From contig JAZKZE010000145.1 in assembly GCA_045612485.1 (NCBI GenBank), positions 1-24,205 on the forward strand: a stretch of DNA of 24,205 nucleotides. The letters run 5' to 3'. Of this stretch, positions 6,206 to 13,568 are shown piece by piece. The position numbers and the translations under genes were made by a program. Source of the stretch: RGIG5327 sp045612485 (GTDB lineage: Bacteria > Verrucomicrobiota > Lentisphaeria > Victivallales > UBA1829). The notes beneath the pieces were generated by a model. The model made no database searches. It saw nothing but the letters and a program-made list of their open reading frames with translations, and was not told the origin of the DNA. Position 1 is the first letter of the stretch. Each line of letters starts with the position of its first letter.

Positions 6206-9088
6206 TTACTGCAAGGGCTGAATGATGATCTCATCAAAATCCATTGTTCCTTGAATATAAACTGCAAAATTCTGATTTTCCTTTGTTCTGTCGCCGGAAT
6301 CCTCAAAAGTAAATTTACATTCTTTCCATTCTTCCCCATTACCCCCTTTAACGATTTTAAGCAGTTTTGTGGCAATGTGCCGGGAGGTCTTTTTATCCCT
6401 GCGGAGGATGTTAAATACGGCAGTACCATCCCCGCGGTAACGGCAGAAAACCTGATACGCTTTTGCCTGAAGTGCAAAATTCTGCATGATATAACTTGCT
6501 TTCAGACGGATAAAAAAGTTCCCGTTTGCCAGCTCTTCCCAGACAATAGCCCCCTCTTTGTTTCTGTGGGCAAAGAACCAGTCGGAAGGCAATCTTCCGT
6601 TGGGAAGATTCAGATTTTTTGCATAGGCAGGAAGAGGTTTTCTTTCTCTGTTGAATGAACCGTTTTTCCAGAGAGTCTTCCGGGGATTATCTTCCAGAAA
6701 GCCACTGGTAAGCTTTCTTCTGCCGCCGAAAATAAGCTCCTGAAACGTATTGACATCATGAGGGGCACCGCCGGAAAGAGTGGAGGCGGAATAAATTTTT
6801 TCCCCTTTGAGTTTTCTTACTCTCATAATATTGATCTTCCAACTTTGTCCTGTAAAACACTTGTGCCCCAGTTCCGCAGTAGGGATTTTCGCTTCGAGGC
6901 ACCACCGGTCCTTATATTTTTTTACTTTTGCTTCCAGGGAAATATTGATGGAAGGATCACTGCCTGCACCCGGAACGACCTTCTGATCAAAAAGATCCTG
7001 CCTTGCATTAAAGATAAACTGGAAATAGCCTCTGCCCATATCCGGATGGGAAAGAAAGATTTCAATACTGTTGTCCTCCCATATTTTTCCGTCCCGCTTC
7101 CAGTTACCGGTAACAAGTTTATCCGTATGGGGTTCCTCCATTTCCAGAGCAAGATAGAGAAAATCCTTTTCGTAGCAAACTCTCAAAAATGTTTGGTATT
7201 TTTCCTTTTTCCCCGGTTCTTTCACACTTTTAAATCCGGTAACCACATCAGCATTTTTCCAGTCATATTCCTCTATGACACCATCAATTTTTATATCTGT
7301 ATTTTTCTCATAACTGCATATACTCCTGTAATTTTCCAAATAAATTTTCCTTGCTTTTTCCCATGTTTCCGCAAATCTTTTTTTGTCAAACTGAACATGC
7401 TTCAAGGCTCTTGGATCAGGATCTTTTGCTGCTGCTTTTTCTGCAGAGGCAAGGTATTTTTTCAATTTTTCATGGACAAGAGGTTCATCCAGACATCTGC
7501 CCAGAGGAGTACTGGATCCCCAGCCGAAACAGCCGGAAGCATTGTTGGAAGTTTCTTTCAAGAGTTTCCGGAACTCTCTCATCCCGCCTTCCCAGCCTTT
7601 GCCGTAATAGAAAGAGTTGATCTTCTCATCATATTTACAATAATCTGCATCAATATCCCGCAAATACAAGGCATGATAATAGAGAATCTGCCACATACTC
7701 TGCCACTGGAGTTTGGCGTGTTTGAATCTTGTTCCGTAAGTACCATCCGGCGGGGCAACAGCAATGAATGTTCCGGAAAAATTCTTCTTTTTGTAATATT
7801 TGAGAAGATGAATATAATTTTCTTCCGCCGGTAGAAAATGATCTCCCTGTACGCCAAGTTCTTCTCTTCCCAATACCTGAATACCTTTTTTGCTCCATGC
7901 TTCATAACAGGAGAGGAAAAAAGGATTCAAAAGACATTTTTTATCGTCGATCCGGTGTCTGTAACAGAGCCGGTTGAAAGAAAGATTCACTCCCGTAATA
8001 CCGGGATGGATGGCAAATTCCGGCGGAACCTGAAAATTCTGGTACGCCATACCCCATATGGGGGTGGAGTTCTTTTTATCCTTTTTTTCCACATATCCGG
8101 CAAGATTATTGAGATAATTCCAGAAACGGCTGGAAATATAACTCTTTTTCCGGTCATTTTCAGAATCTGTTTTTACGCAAACTTCACACTCACACCAGCC
8201 GGTTCCATCATCATTGTAAATAAAAACCTCCCCTTTTCCGGCAAGAGGAACAAGAAAATTTTTATAAAGATTTTCCCCGCTGATGCGGATCACATCTTTA
8301 TTTGTAGTACATGGCTGATATGCCTGACGCTCCAGCTTGCGTCTTTTTCCATGGATAAGAGGAAAATATTCCTTGTGATCCCGGAAAAGGGCATCAATAC
8401 TTTTTTCCTGATTTTTTCCCCAGTAATACCCGGAAAGAAGATTGCTGAAACATGGATTCACAGTCCATTGCGCCCCCCGCTTCTTCAGATCCTCATGCAA
8501 TTTTTTATGCTGATAGATAACGGGAAGTGTATGGATGGAAAGGTGGTTGCGTACCATCCAATCCCAGGTGTCTTTAACATGGGAAAGACTGTTCATAGCA
8601 TGAAAATTCAATGTTCTCCGGGGAAAAGAAGGCTCTATTTTCTTTTCCCGGAACATTACTTTCAATACAGGGGAACAGGAAAAATACTCCCCTTCGTTCC
8701 CGGGGAATACCCATTCTATATCGGAAATATTCCTTAAAAGCCCGTATACTCCGAAAAGAACACTTAAAGGCTTTCTTCCCTTTATTGTAAGAGAATTTTT
8801 CCCGGCAGTAAGAATATATCCTTCCTCCGCACAGGCAGTATTTTTATCCACAGAAAGAATAATATTTACTTTTCCGGTAATTGTTTCTGAAAGAATGGAA
8901 GGCTTTTCTTTGCTTTTGGAGATCTTCTTAAGATAACAGGCAAGTTCTTCTGCCGCATGTTTTTCCACACTTCCTGACTGGACAGGAAGAATAATGACAC
9001 AATTCATCTTCCCCCGGTCTGCAAGTATAAGATCTCCGTACAGAAAAGAGACACTCATAAAAAGAAACAGTAAAAACACATTTTTCAT
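6206..9088 (-). CDS. Secreted DUF4838 protein with CBM9-like domain
   Basis: A 960-residue protein. Residues 1-18 (MKNVFLLFLFMSVSFLYG) are a Sec signal peptide. Residues 30-150 resemble the N-terminal alpha/beta domain of GH67/GH20-type enzymes (VEKHAAEELACYLKKIS at 41-57). Residues about 205-470 match DUF4838, with YNDDGTGWCECEVC at 291-304 and a run of conserved aromatics. Residues about 598-790 are a CBM9-like fold (IDGVIEEYDW at 601-610, DNSIEIFL at 672-679, YFQFIFNA at 688-695). Residues about 805-960 are a further beta-sandwich, possibly carbohydrate-binding. It probably binds and may cleave an extracellular or periplasmic glycan; no hydrolytic activity can be assigned from sequence. 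The start is set by the signal peptide and an AGGA at 9099-9102. It is last in the operon, 22 bases after the pilin gene. Confidence 0.82.
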   Translation of the reverse strand: MKNVFLLFLFMSVSFLYGDLILADRGKMNCVIILPVQSGSVEKHAAEELACYLKKISKSKEKPSILSETITGKVNIILSVDKNTACAEEGYILTAGKNSLTIKGRKPLSVLFGVYGLLRNISDIEWVFPGNEGEYFSCSPVLKVMFREKKIEPSFPRRTLNFHAMNSLSHVKDTWDWMVRNHLSIHTLPVIYQHKKLHEDLKKRGAQWTVNPCFSNLLSGYYWGKNQEKSIDALFRDHKEYFPLIHGKRRKLERQAYQPCTTNKDVIRISGENLYKNFLVPLAGKGEVFIYNDDGTGWCECEVCVKTDSENDRKKSYISSRFWNYLNNLAGYVEKKDKKNSTPIWGMAYQNFQVPPEFAIHPGITGVNLSFNRLCYRHRIDDKKCLLNPFFLSCYEAWSKKGIQVLGREELGVQGDHFLPAEENYIHLLKYYKKKNFSGTFIAVAPPDGTYGTRFKHAKLQWQSMWQILYYHALYLRDIDADYCKYDEKINSFYYGKGWEGGMREFRKLLKETSNNASGCFGWGSSTPLGRCLDEPLVHEKLKKYLASAEKAAAKDPDPRALKHVQFDKKRFAETWEKARKIYLENYRSICSYEKNTDIKIDGVIEEYDWKNADVVTGFKSVKEPGKKEKYQTFLRVCYEKDFLYLALEMEEPHTDKLVTGNWKRDGKIWEDNSIEIFLSHPDMGRGYFQFIFNARQDLFDQKVVPGAGSDPSINISLEAKVKKYKDRWCLEAKIPTAELGHKCFTGQSWKINIMRVRKLKGEKIYSASTLSGGAPHDVNTFQELIFGGRRKLTSGFLEDNPRKTLWKNGSFNRERKPLPAYAKNLNLPNGRLPSDWFFAHRNKEGAIVWEELANGNFFIRLKASYIMQNFALQAKAYQVFCRYRGDGTAVFNILRRDKKTSRHIATKLLKIVKGGNGEEWKECKFTFEDSGDRTKENQNFAVYIQGTMDFDEIIIQPLQ

Positions 9089-9110
9089 TTTTCTTTTTTC
9101 CTGATGATTT

Positions 9111-9902
9111 TTATTTGGGAATACCGCTGCAGGGATATTCGCTTGGGCCTTGTAAATAGACACGCCACACGCCATAGACGATCTGGGGACGGGTCGCAGC
9201 ATTTGCAGGCTGATTTTTTTCCTTTAACCCTTTAAATACTCTGGCATTACCCCCTACAAACAGCATGGTATCCCCATCCCTGCCTCCATGCCATCCATAG
9301 AGATAACTGCCCCAGTCATATTTTTCCTGACAATGACTCCAGTGAAGCATAGTGGGATTTTTAGCACTTTCCGGTTTGAACATGCTCCATTTAGGGTCAT
9401 TGGCACTGTCTCCGGCGTCATTGGGCTTACTGCCGATCCAGTTCTGCTTCCGGGAATGAGATGAGTTATCTCCCGTCTGTAACCAGGCACATGTACCATA
9501 GTTGCTGAAACGCTCTTTGGCAGTGGAAACTTTGTATTTTTCACTGATGTCCTGTGCTGTGGTACAAAGCAATACTTTATGGTATTTACTTACATCACAG
9601 GCAGGGGAATTTGTGGCATACCATGTCCAGGGAGCGATCCCCAGACCGGTTTTCTGACTGTAAGCATGAATGTAATGCTTGTAAGTTCTCTTATTGTTGT
9701 TGGATGCGGCAAATCCCCAGCCCTTGTAACTTTCAGCATAAAGAATGTGAAAAGTATAGATTTGCCGCAAATTATTGATACAGTTTACTGTTCTTGCCAT
9801 ATTTCTTGCTCTGCCGAGAGCAGGAAGAAGCATTCCTGCAAGAATCGTGATGATGGCTATCACAACAAGAAGTTCAATCAAAGTAAAAAAGTGTTTTTTC
9901 AT
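9111..9902 (-). CDS. Prepilin-like (type II secretion pseudopilin-type) protein
   Basis: A 263-residue protein with a class III signal: MKKHF then FTLIELLVVIAIITILAGML (residues 6-25), with Glu10 at mature position +5 and a long hydrophobic helix. The residue before the expected cleavage site is Phe5, not the usual Gly. The C-terminal part has WHGGRDGDTMLFVGGNARVF (204-223), a degenerate form of the H-X9-DG motif of the DUF1559-related pilin-like family. Such proteins are inserted in the membrane and may assemble into secretion pseudopili or surface structures. I chose the ATG at 9902 because AGAAGG lies nine bases upstream; an ATG at 9911 is the alternative. It lies between the oxidoreductase (22 bases) and the DUF4838 gene (22 bases), so it is clearly in the operon. 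Confidence 0.85.
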   Translation of the reverse strand: MKKHFFTLIELLVVIAIITILAGMLLPALGRARNMARTVNCINNLRQIYTFHILYAESYKGWGFAASNNNKRTYKHYIHAYSQKTGLGIAPWTWYATNSPACDVSKYHKVLLCTTAQDISEKYKVSTAKERFSNYGTCAWLQTGDNSSHSRKQNWIGSKPNDAGDSANDPKWSMFKPESAKNPTMLHWSHCQEKYDWGSYLYGWHGGRDGDTMLFVGGNARVFKGLKEKNQPANAATRPQIVYGVWRVYLQGPSEYPCSGIPK

Positions 9903-9924
9903 ATCCTTCATCCTTCTCTGTCTG

Positions 9925-11106
9925 TTAATATTCCTTTATGGCATCATATTTTTCCACATCGGCGGCAAACTCTTTTTCCCAGGGATAATGAATGGTAAGT
10001 TTTTCCCCTTTGAGGAAAGCGGATTTTGCAGCATAGATCCCGGGAAGAGTCATACGCAAACCTTCACGCAGGGAAACGGGAAATTCTTTTCTCCCTTTTT
10101 CCAGGGCTTTGAACATATCATCCAGAAGAGCGTAATCGCATCCGCCGTGGCCGATGGCTTTGGGATTTCCTTCATATTCTTCCGGCATCCATTCCGCTTT
10201 CAATTCGGTCAAAGACTTTGTTCCCGGCATTTCGGTGGACTGGAAACGGATGATGGAGGGAGTTTTACTGTTGCGGTAATCCACTTTTTCAAAATATCCT
10301 TTTGTGCCCCAGCCCCGGAAGGAGTGATGACCGAATTCCGCACGGATCCTGCCGTCGCAGCGGCTGCGCAAAAGCCGGATGGTAACTCCGCTTTCCGTCT
10401 GGAAAAGAGCTGCCTGCATATCATCTGCCGGTGCGGAAGGCGTTACATGGGATCCGGTACCCAGACAAATGGCATAACGCAGATCTTCTTTTACAAAACG
10501 CAGGAAAGGACCGAGAGAGTGGGTACAGTATCTTATGGCAGGAAATACTCTTCTCCAATCGCTGTGGGCAAGAATGGGATCATCATCTCTGAAAGGCGTC
10601 ATACTTCCTCCTACATATTCACATTCCAGATAGAAGGGGTCCCCCATAAGACCTCTTTCAAAAAGTGCCACAAAGGTATTGACAAAACCGGCATAGTTGG
10701 GGTTTGCCCCGGTCATCAGACCCGCCTTGGATTTCTGTTCCGCTTCCCACAGAGCTTTGGCTTCACCCAGAGAGGCAACAGAAGGAATATCGGAAAATAC
10801 AGCAATATCTTTTTCCAATGCTTTGATACAGAATTTTGCATGGACATCTGCACCGGTTTCCACCATGACAAGGTCAAGTTCTTTGCCATGTTCTTCCAGA
10901 AGCTGATCGTAGGAGGTATAAAATTTTGTACCCGGAAGCACATCTTTCATGGGGCGGTCAACAAGATACTGTTGTTTCTCCCACAGTTCTGCATCCAGAT
11001 CACAGGCTGCAAGTACCTGTACATTATCAAATCCTTCTTTGGCAAGTTTCACCATCAAACGGCCTCTGTGCCCAAGACCAACTACTGCAATTTTCAGTTG
11101 TTTCAT
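9925..11106 (-). CDS. Gfo/Idh/MocA-family oxidoreductase
   Basis: A 393-residue cytoplasmic protein. The N-terminal Rossmann fold has GLGHRG at residues 10-15 for NAD(P) binding and CDLDAE at 35-40 after strand 2. The usual EKP motif is replaced by SDIP (105-108). The C-terminal half is the alpha/beta sheet domain of the family, with RYCTHSLGP at 192-200 carrying a candidate catalytic His196. It probably oxidises, reduces or otherwise acts redox-dependently on a sugar or sugar acid; substrate unknown. The ATG at 11106 has an AAAGGA site a few bases upstream. It is the first gene of the operon leading to the pilin and DUF4838 genes, and is divergent from an AraC gene. Confidence 0.88.
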   Translation of the reverse strand: MKQLKIAVVGLGHRGRLMVKLAKEGFDNVQVLAACDLDAELWEKQQYLVDRPMKDVLPGTKFYTSYDQLLEEHGKELDLVMVETGADVHAKFCIKALEKDIAVFSDIPSVASLGEAKALWEAEQKSKAGLMTGANPNYAGFVNTFVALFERGLMGDPFYLECEYVGGSMTPFRDDDPILAHSDWRRVFPAIRYCTHSLGPFLRFVKEDLRYAICLGTGSHVTPSAPADDMQAALFQTESGVTIRLLRSRCDGRIRAEFGHHSFRGWGTKGYFEKVDYRNSKTPSIIRFQSTEMPGTKSLTELKAEWMPEEYEGNPKAIGHGGCDYALLDDMFKALEKGRKEFPVSLREGLRMTLPGIYAAKSAFLKGEKLTIHYPWEKEFAADVEKYDAIKEY

Positions 11107-11138
11107 ATTTTTTCCTTTCCGTTGATACTCATAAATAT

Positions 11139-11167
11139 ACTATACTGTTCAGGATAAATAGTTTCAA
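11139..11167 (-). promoter_or_regulatory. Promoter of the oxidoreductase-pilin-DUF4838 operon
   Basis: On the minus strand: -35 TTGAAA (11167-11162), 17-bp spacer, -10 TATAGT (11144-11139). Both boxes are five of six matches to the sigma-70 consensus with ideal spacing. The predicted start near 11132 gives a leader of about 25 bases carrying the ribosome site. The AT-rich 150 bases upstream, shared with the divergent AraC gene, would hold the operator. Confidence 0.65.
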
Positions 11168-11272
11168 AGAACGGAGAAGAAATAAAATAAATAGATCTCT
11201 TCAAAAAGATATTATTTTTCTCTATTTATACGATTAAAATAAAGAAATATATTCTTTTTATGTTTTTATTAT

Positions 11273-11300
11273 TTGCATCCGGTAAAAGAGATGATAAAGT
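11273..11300 (+). promoter_or_regulatory. Possible promoter of the AraC gene at 11322-12206
   Basis: TTGCAT (11273-11278), 16-bp spacer and TAAAGT (11295-11300), each four of six matches. Predicted transcription would begin near 11307, giving a leader of about 15 bases that just includes AGGAG at 11310-11314. The AT-rich setting makes chance matches likely. Confidence 0.3.
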
Positions 11301-11321
11301 AAATATAACAGGAGAAAAAAT

Positions 11322-12206
11322 ATGCTGAATATCCAACACAATAAACCGTTATACAGAGAAAATTATTTTTTCCGTGCCAGAGATCTGGCCGTAAGGAATG
11401 ATTCTTTTCATATTTATACATATTTTGAATCTGAATACAAACCTTTGTTTTCCAGCACAAGTTCGGAAGACAGTTTCTTTTATAACCTTTTTTCAGTACT
11501 GGAAGGGGCTTTGGAGTACACTTCACCGGAGGGGGAAAAATATATTCTGACGCCGGGCAGTATCGTACTTTCCTCCCTCAGAAAAGGCAGCTGTTACCGG
11601 ACGATCGGGAAAATCCCCTGTAAAAGAAAATGTTTTCTTATTTTCAAAACAACATTTACCAGAAAACTTTTTTCCTGTTTTTTCCCGGATGAGAAGTTTT
11701 GTATTTTCTCCCCGCCGGAAAAGGCGGCAATTCTTATTCAAAAATTGCAGGAAGAGTTCTGCCGGACTGATTTTGAAGAAGAGCAGGTACATCTTCTGGG
11801 GCTTATTACAGAACTTCTGGAAATATTGCGAACATCCTTTAATGAAAAGGAGCTGCCGGAAAATTTTTTAAAAATTCTTTCTTTCGTGGAATCCAGATTA
11901 TATGATCCGGACTTGAAACGGAAAAGCATTGCGGCGGAGGCGTCCATAAGTTTAAGTACGCTTGACAGACTGTTTCTCAAACATATCCATAAAAGCGTTT
12001 CGCAATACATTTTGGAAAAACGCTTTGCAAAAGTGGAAAATCTCCTTGCCCTTTCCGGTGTAAGGATTAAAGAGATCGCTTCCGGTACAGGCTTTGCCAG
12101 TGCCATCCACATGAATTTCCTTTTCAGAAAAAAATATGGCATGACTCCTGTTCAATACAGGAAAAAACTTTTTCTTTCCAGTTCCCCGTATCTGCAAGTG
12201 GAATAA
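11322..12206 (+). CDS. AraC-family transcriptional regulator
   Basis: A 294-residue protein. The N-terminal half (about 20-115) looks like a cupin-type sensor (LEGALEYTSPEGEKYILTPGSIVL at 60-83). The C-terminal part carries two helix-turn-helix units, about 201-221 (KSIAAEASISLSTLDRLFLK) and 249-270 (IKEIASGTGFASAIHMNFLF), ending with the usual GMTPVQYR. AGGAG at 11310-11314, seven bases before the ATG, fixes the start. It is divergent from the oxidoreductase-pilin-DUF4838 operon and most likely controls it. It is cysteine-richer in the sensor half than the other AraC protein here and clearly not a recent duplicate of it. Its stop lies 29 bases from the convergent cupin gene with no terminator seen. 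Confidence 0.9.
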   Translation: MLNIQHNKPLYRENYFFRARDLAVRNDSFHIYTYFESEYKPLFSSTSSEDSFFYNLFSVLEGALEYTSPEGEKYILTPGSIVLSSLRKGSCYRTIGKIPCKRKCFLIFKTTFTRKLFSCFFPDEKFCIFSPPEKAAILIQKLQEEFCRTDFEEEQVHLLGLITELLEILRTSFNEKELPENFLKILSFVESRLYDPDLKRKSIAAEASISLSTLDRLFLKHIHKSVSQYILEKRFAKVENLLALSGVRIKEIASGTGFASAIHMNFLFRKKYGMTPVQYRKKLFLSSSPYLQVE

Positions 12207-12235
12207 TCAGAACAGCACTGTACCAATTTATCTCA

Positions 12236-12604
12236 TCATTTATCTTTTTCATATACCGGGATGACGGCAAGATAGGTACAGGGAGTATCCCCGTAACACT
12301 CCATGGAGTGTTCCTCCCCGGAACGGCAGATGGTGGAATCCCCGGGGGAAAGGATCACCCATTCACCGTTATCAAAGGCTTTTGCCTGCCCGGAAAGAAT
12401 ATAAAAGATCTCCTCTTCCCCGGTATGGGAATGACGTCCCACCGAACAACCGGGATTTAATGTGATGCGGGAAAACATCCGGCAGGAGGAATACATCTCC
12501 TCATTGGAATTTTTCTTCCAGATATGTTCAAATTTTACAGTACCCTCTCCGCCCTTCATATTTTCCCGTAACTCAAGTGTGTAATCCTGTTCTTTTCTGT
12601 GCAT
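12236..12604 (-). CDS. Small single-domain cupin protein
   Basis: A 122-residue protein with a textbook cupin motif 1: Gly52, His58, His60, Glu65 and Gly72 in GCSVGRHSHTGEEEIFYILSG. Motif 2 is around SPGD (86-89) with His99. The two or three histidines and glutamate are metal ligands. Small cupins of this kind bind small molecules or act as isomerases or sensors; the function here is not readable. AAAGGAG at 12611-12617, six bases before the ATG, gives a strong start. It is a single-gene unit, convergent with the AraC gene and divergent from mcsA, with its own good promoter. Confidence 0.85.
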   Translation of the reverse strand: MHRKEQDYTLELRENMKGGEGTVKFEHIWKKNSNEEMYSSCRMFSRITLNPGCSVGRHSHTGEEEIFYILSGQAKAFDNGEWVILSPGDSTICRSGEEHSMECYGDTPCTYLAVIPVYEKDK

Positions 12605-12634
12605 GATCTTCTCCTTTGCTGTTTTTTTTCCTGT

Positions 12635-12663
12635 AATATACCTTATGCAGGGGAATTTTTCAA
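12635..12663 (-). promoter_or_regulatory. Promoter of the cupin gene
   Basis: On the minus strand: -35 TTGAAA (12663-12658), 17-bp spacer, -10 TATATT (12640-12635). Both boxes are five of six matches to consensus. The predicted leader of about 25 bases contains the AAAGGAG ribosome site. The -10 region is followed by ACAGGAA, the same 13 bases (TATATTACAGGAA) seen at the AraC promoter at 3434-3461. Confidence 0.65.
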
Positions 12664-12682
12664 TCCTCCGGCAGGGAAAGAC

Positions 12683-12710
12683 TTGATTTTTACCGCAGGC
12701 AGTATATATT
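12683..12710 (+). promoter_or_regulatory. Probable promoter of mcsA-mcsB-histidine kinase
   Basis: -35 TTGATT (12683-12688), 16-bp spacer, -10 TATATT (12705-12710). Predicted start near 12717, a leader of about 40 bases before the ATG at 12757. It is divergent from and 20 bases away from the cupin promoter. I see no CtsR-like or CIRCE-like operator repeat in the 150-base gap. Confidence 0.55.
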
Positions 12711-12756
12711 TTAATACATAAAAGAGTGATTTATGGAAAGAGAGGGGGATGATCCT

Positions 12757-13542
12757 ATGAAATGCCATATCTGCGGCAGAGAAAATGCCTCAATACATAT
12801 ACGCGAAATCAGAGACGGCGAAAGAAAATCCTACTACATCTGCAAAGAATGTGCCGCAAAACAAAGCGGTGCCGGAGATATTATGGGGCTGGCACAGATG
12901 ATTTATAAACTTACCTCCGGCCTTTCCGGAATGGGAAAAAACGATAAAAAAGAGAAGCCCCCCGCCGCCGGAAAAAAAGATCCGTTTTCCATGGATATGG
13001 GAATCGGCGGGATCATAGAACTTTTCCAGGATAAAGATCACCCTCTCTTTCCCTCTCCCGGAGAGCAGAAAAAAGAAGATACAGAAAAATTATTGCGCTG
13101 TCCCTTCTGCGGCTGGGGGACAGAACAGCTGAAAAAGACCGGACATCTGGGGTGTCCGGAATGTTATCAGGTCTTTGCGGAAATACTGAAAGAAAAACGT
13201 TCCGGAAAATATAAGACATCCCCCCATATCGGAAAACATCCGGGAAATCTTGCTCCGGAACTCCTTCAGGAGATCGAAGAGGAACAGAAAATACGGCTTT
13301 TCCTGCGGGAAAAGGAAGAATTGCTTGCCCGTATGAAAAGTGATATCCAATCGGCTGTAGCGCATGAAGACTATGAGAAAGCGGCACTTCTGCGCGATCA
13401 GATCCGGGAACTGGAAAAGGAACTCACAGGTATTGTTTTTCCTGTAAGGGAAGAGGAAAATAAAAATTCCTCCCTCAAAGGCAAAACAGAAAAAAAAGGC
13501 GGAAAAAAAGGAAAAAACTCTCCTTCCGCCAATGGTAAATGA
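12757..13542 (+). CDS. mcsA: McsA, zinc-finger activator of the protein arginine kinase
   Basis: A 261-residue protein with four CxxC pairs: Cys3/6, Cys29/32, Cys115/118 and Cys133/136, forming zinc fingers. HIGKHPG follows at 157-163 and a UVR motif at about 199-224 (AVAHEDYEKAALLRDQIREL). This is the McsA (YacH) architecture; McsA binds and activates McsB. Residues 60-112 between the finger pairs are low-complexity, and the last 25 residues are a lysine-rich tail not typical of Bacillus McsA, making this protein longer. The ATG at 12757 is preferred over one at 12733 because of AGAGGGGG at 12741-12748 and because MKCHICG is the family start. mcsB follows after 26 bases. Confidence 0.88.
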   Translation: MKCHICGRENASIHIREIRDGERKSYYICKECAAKQSGAGDIMGLAQMIYKLTSGLSGMGKNDKKEKPPAAGKKDPFSMDMGIGGIIELFQDKDHPLFPSPGEQKKEDTEKLLRCPFCGWGTEQLKKTGHLGCPECYQVFAEILKEKRSGKYKTSPHIGKHPGNLAPELLQEIEEEQKIRLFLREKEELLARMKSDIQSAVAHEDYEKAALLRDQIRELEKELTGIVFPVREEENKNSSLKGKTEKKGGKKGKNSPSANGK

Positions 13543-13568
13543 CGAAAAAATATACAGGATGATATGGC

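Noticed and set aside
6758..8737. Long plus-strand open frames (up to 358 codons) opposite the DUF4838 gene.
   Set aside because: They are antisense to a clearly real gene and their translations are rich in Phe, Ile and Cys with no domain pattern, as expected from the complement of A-rich coding DNA.
9775..11157. A 460-codon plus-strand open frame opposite the pilin and oxidoreductase genes.
   Set aside because: Antisense to two well-supported genes across their intergenic gap, with no ribosome site and no recognisable fold.
12605..12756. A CtsR or CIRCE heat-shock operator upstream of mcsA.
   Set aside because: No heptad direct repeat or long inverted repeat of those types could be found in the gap.
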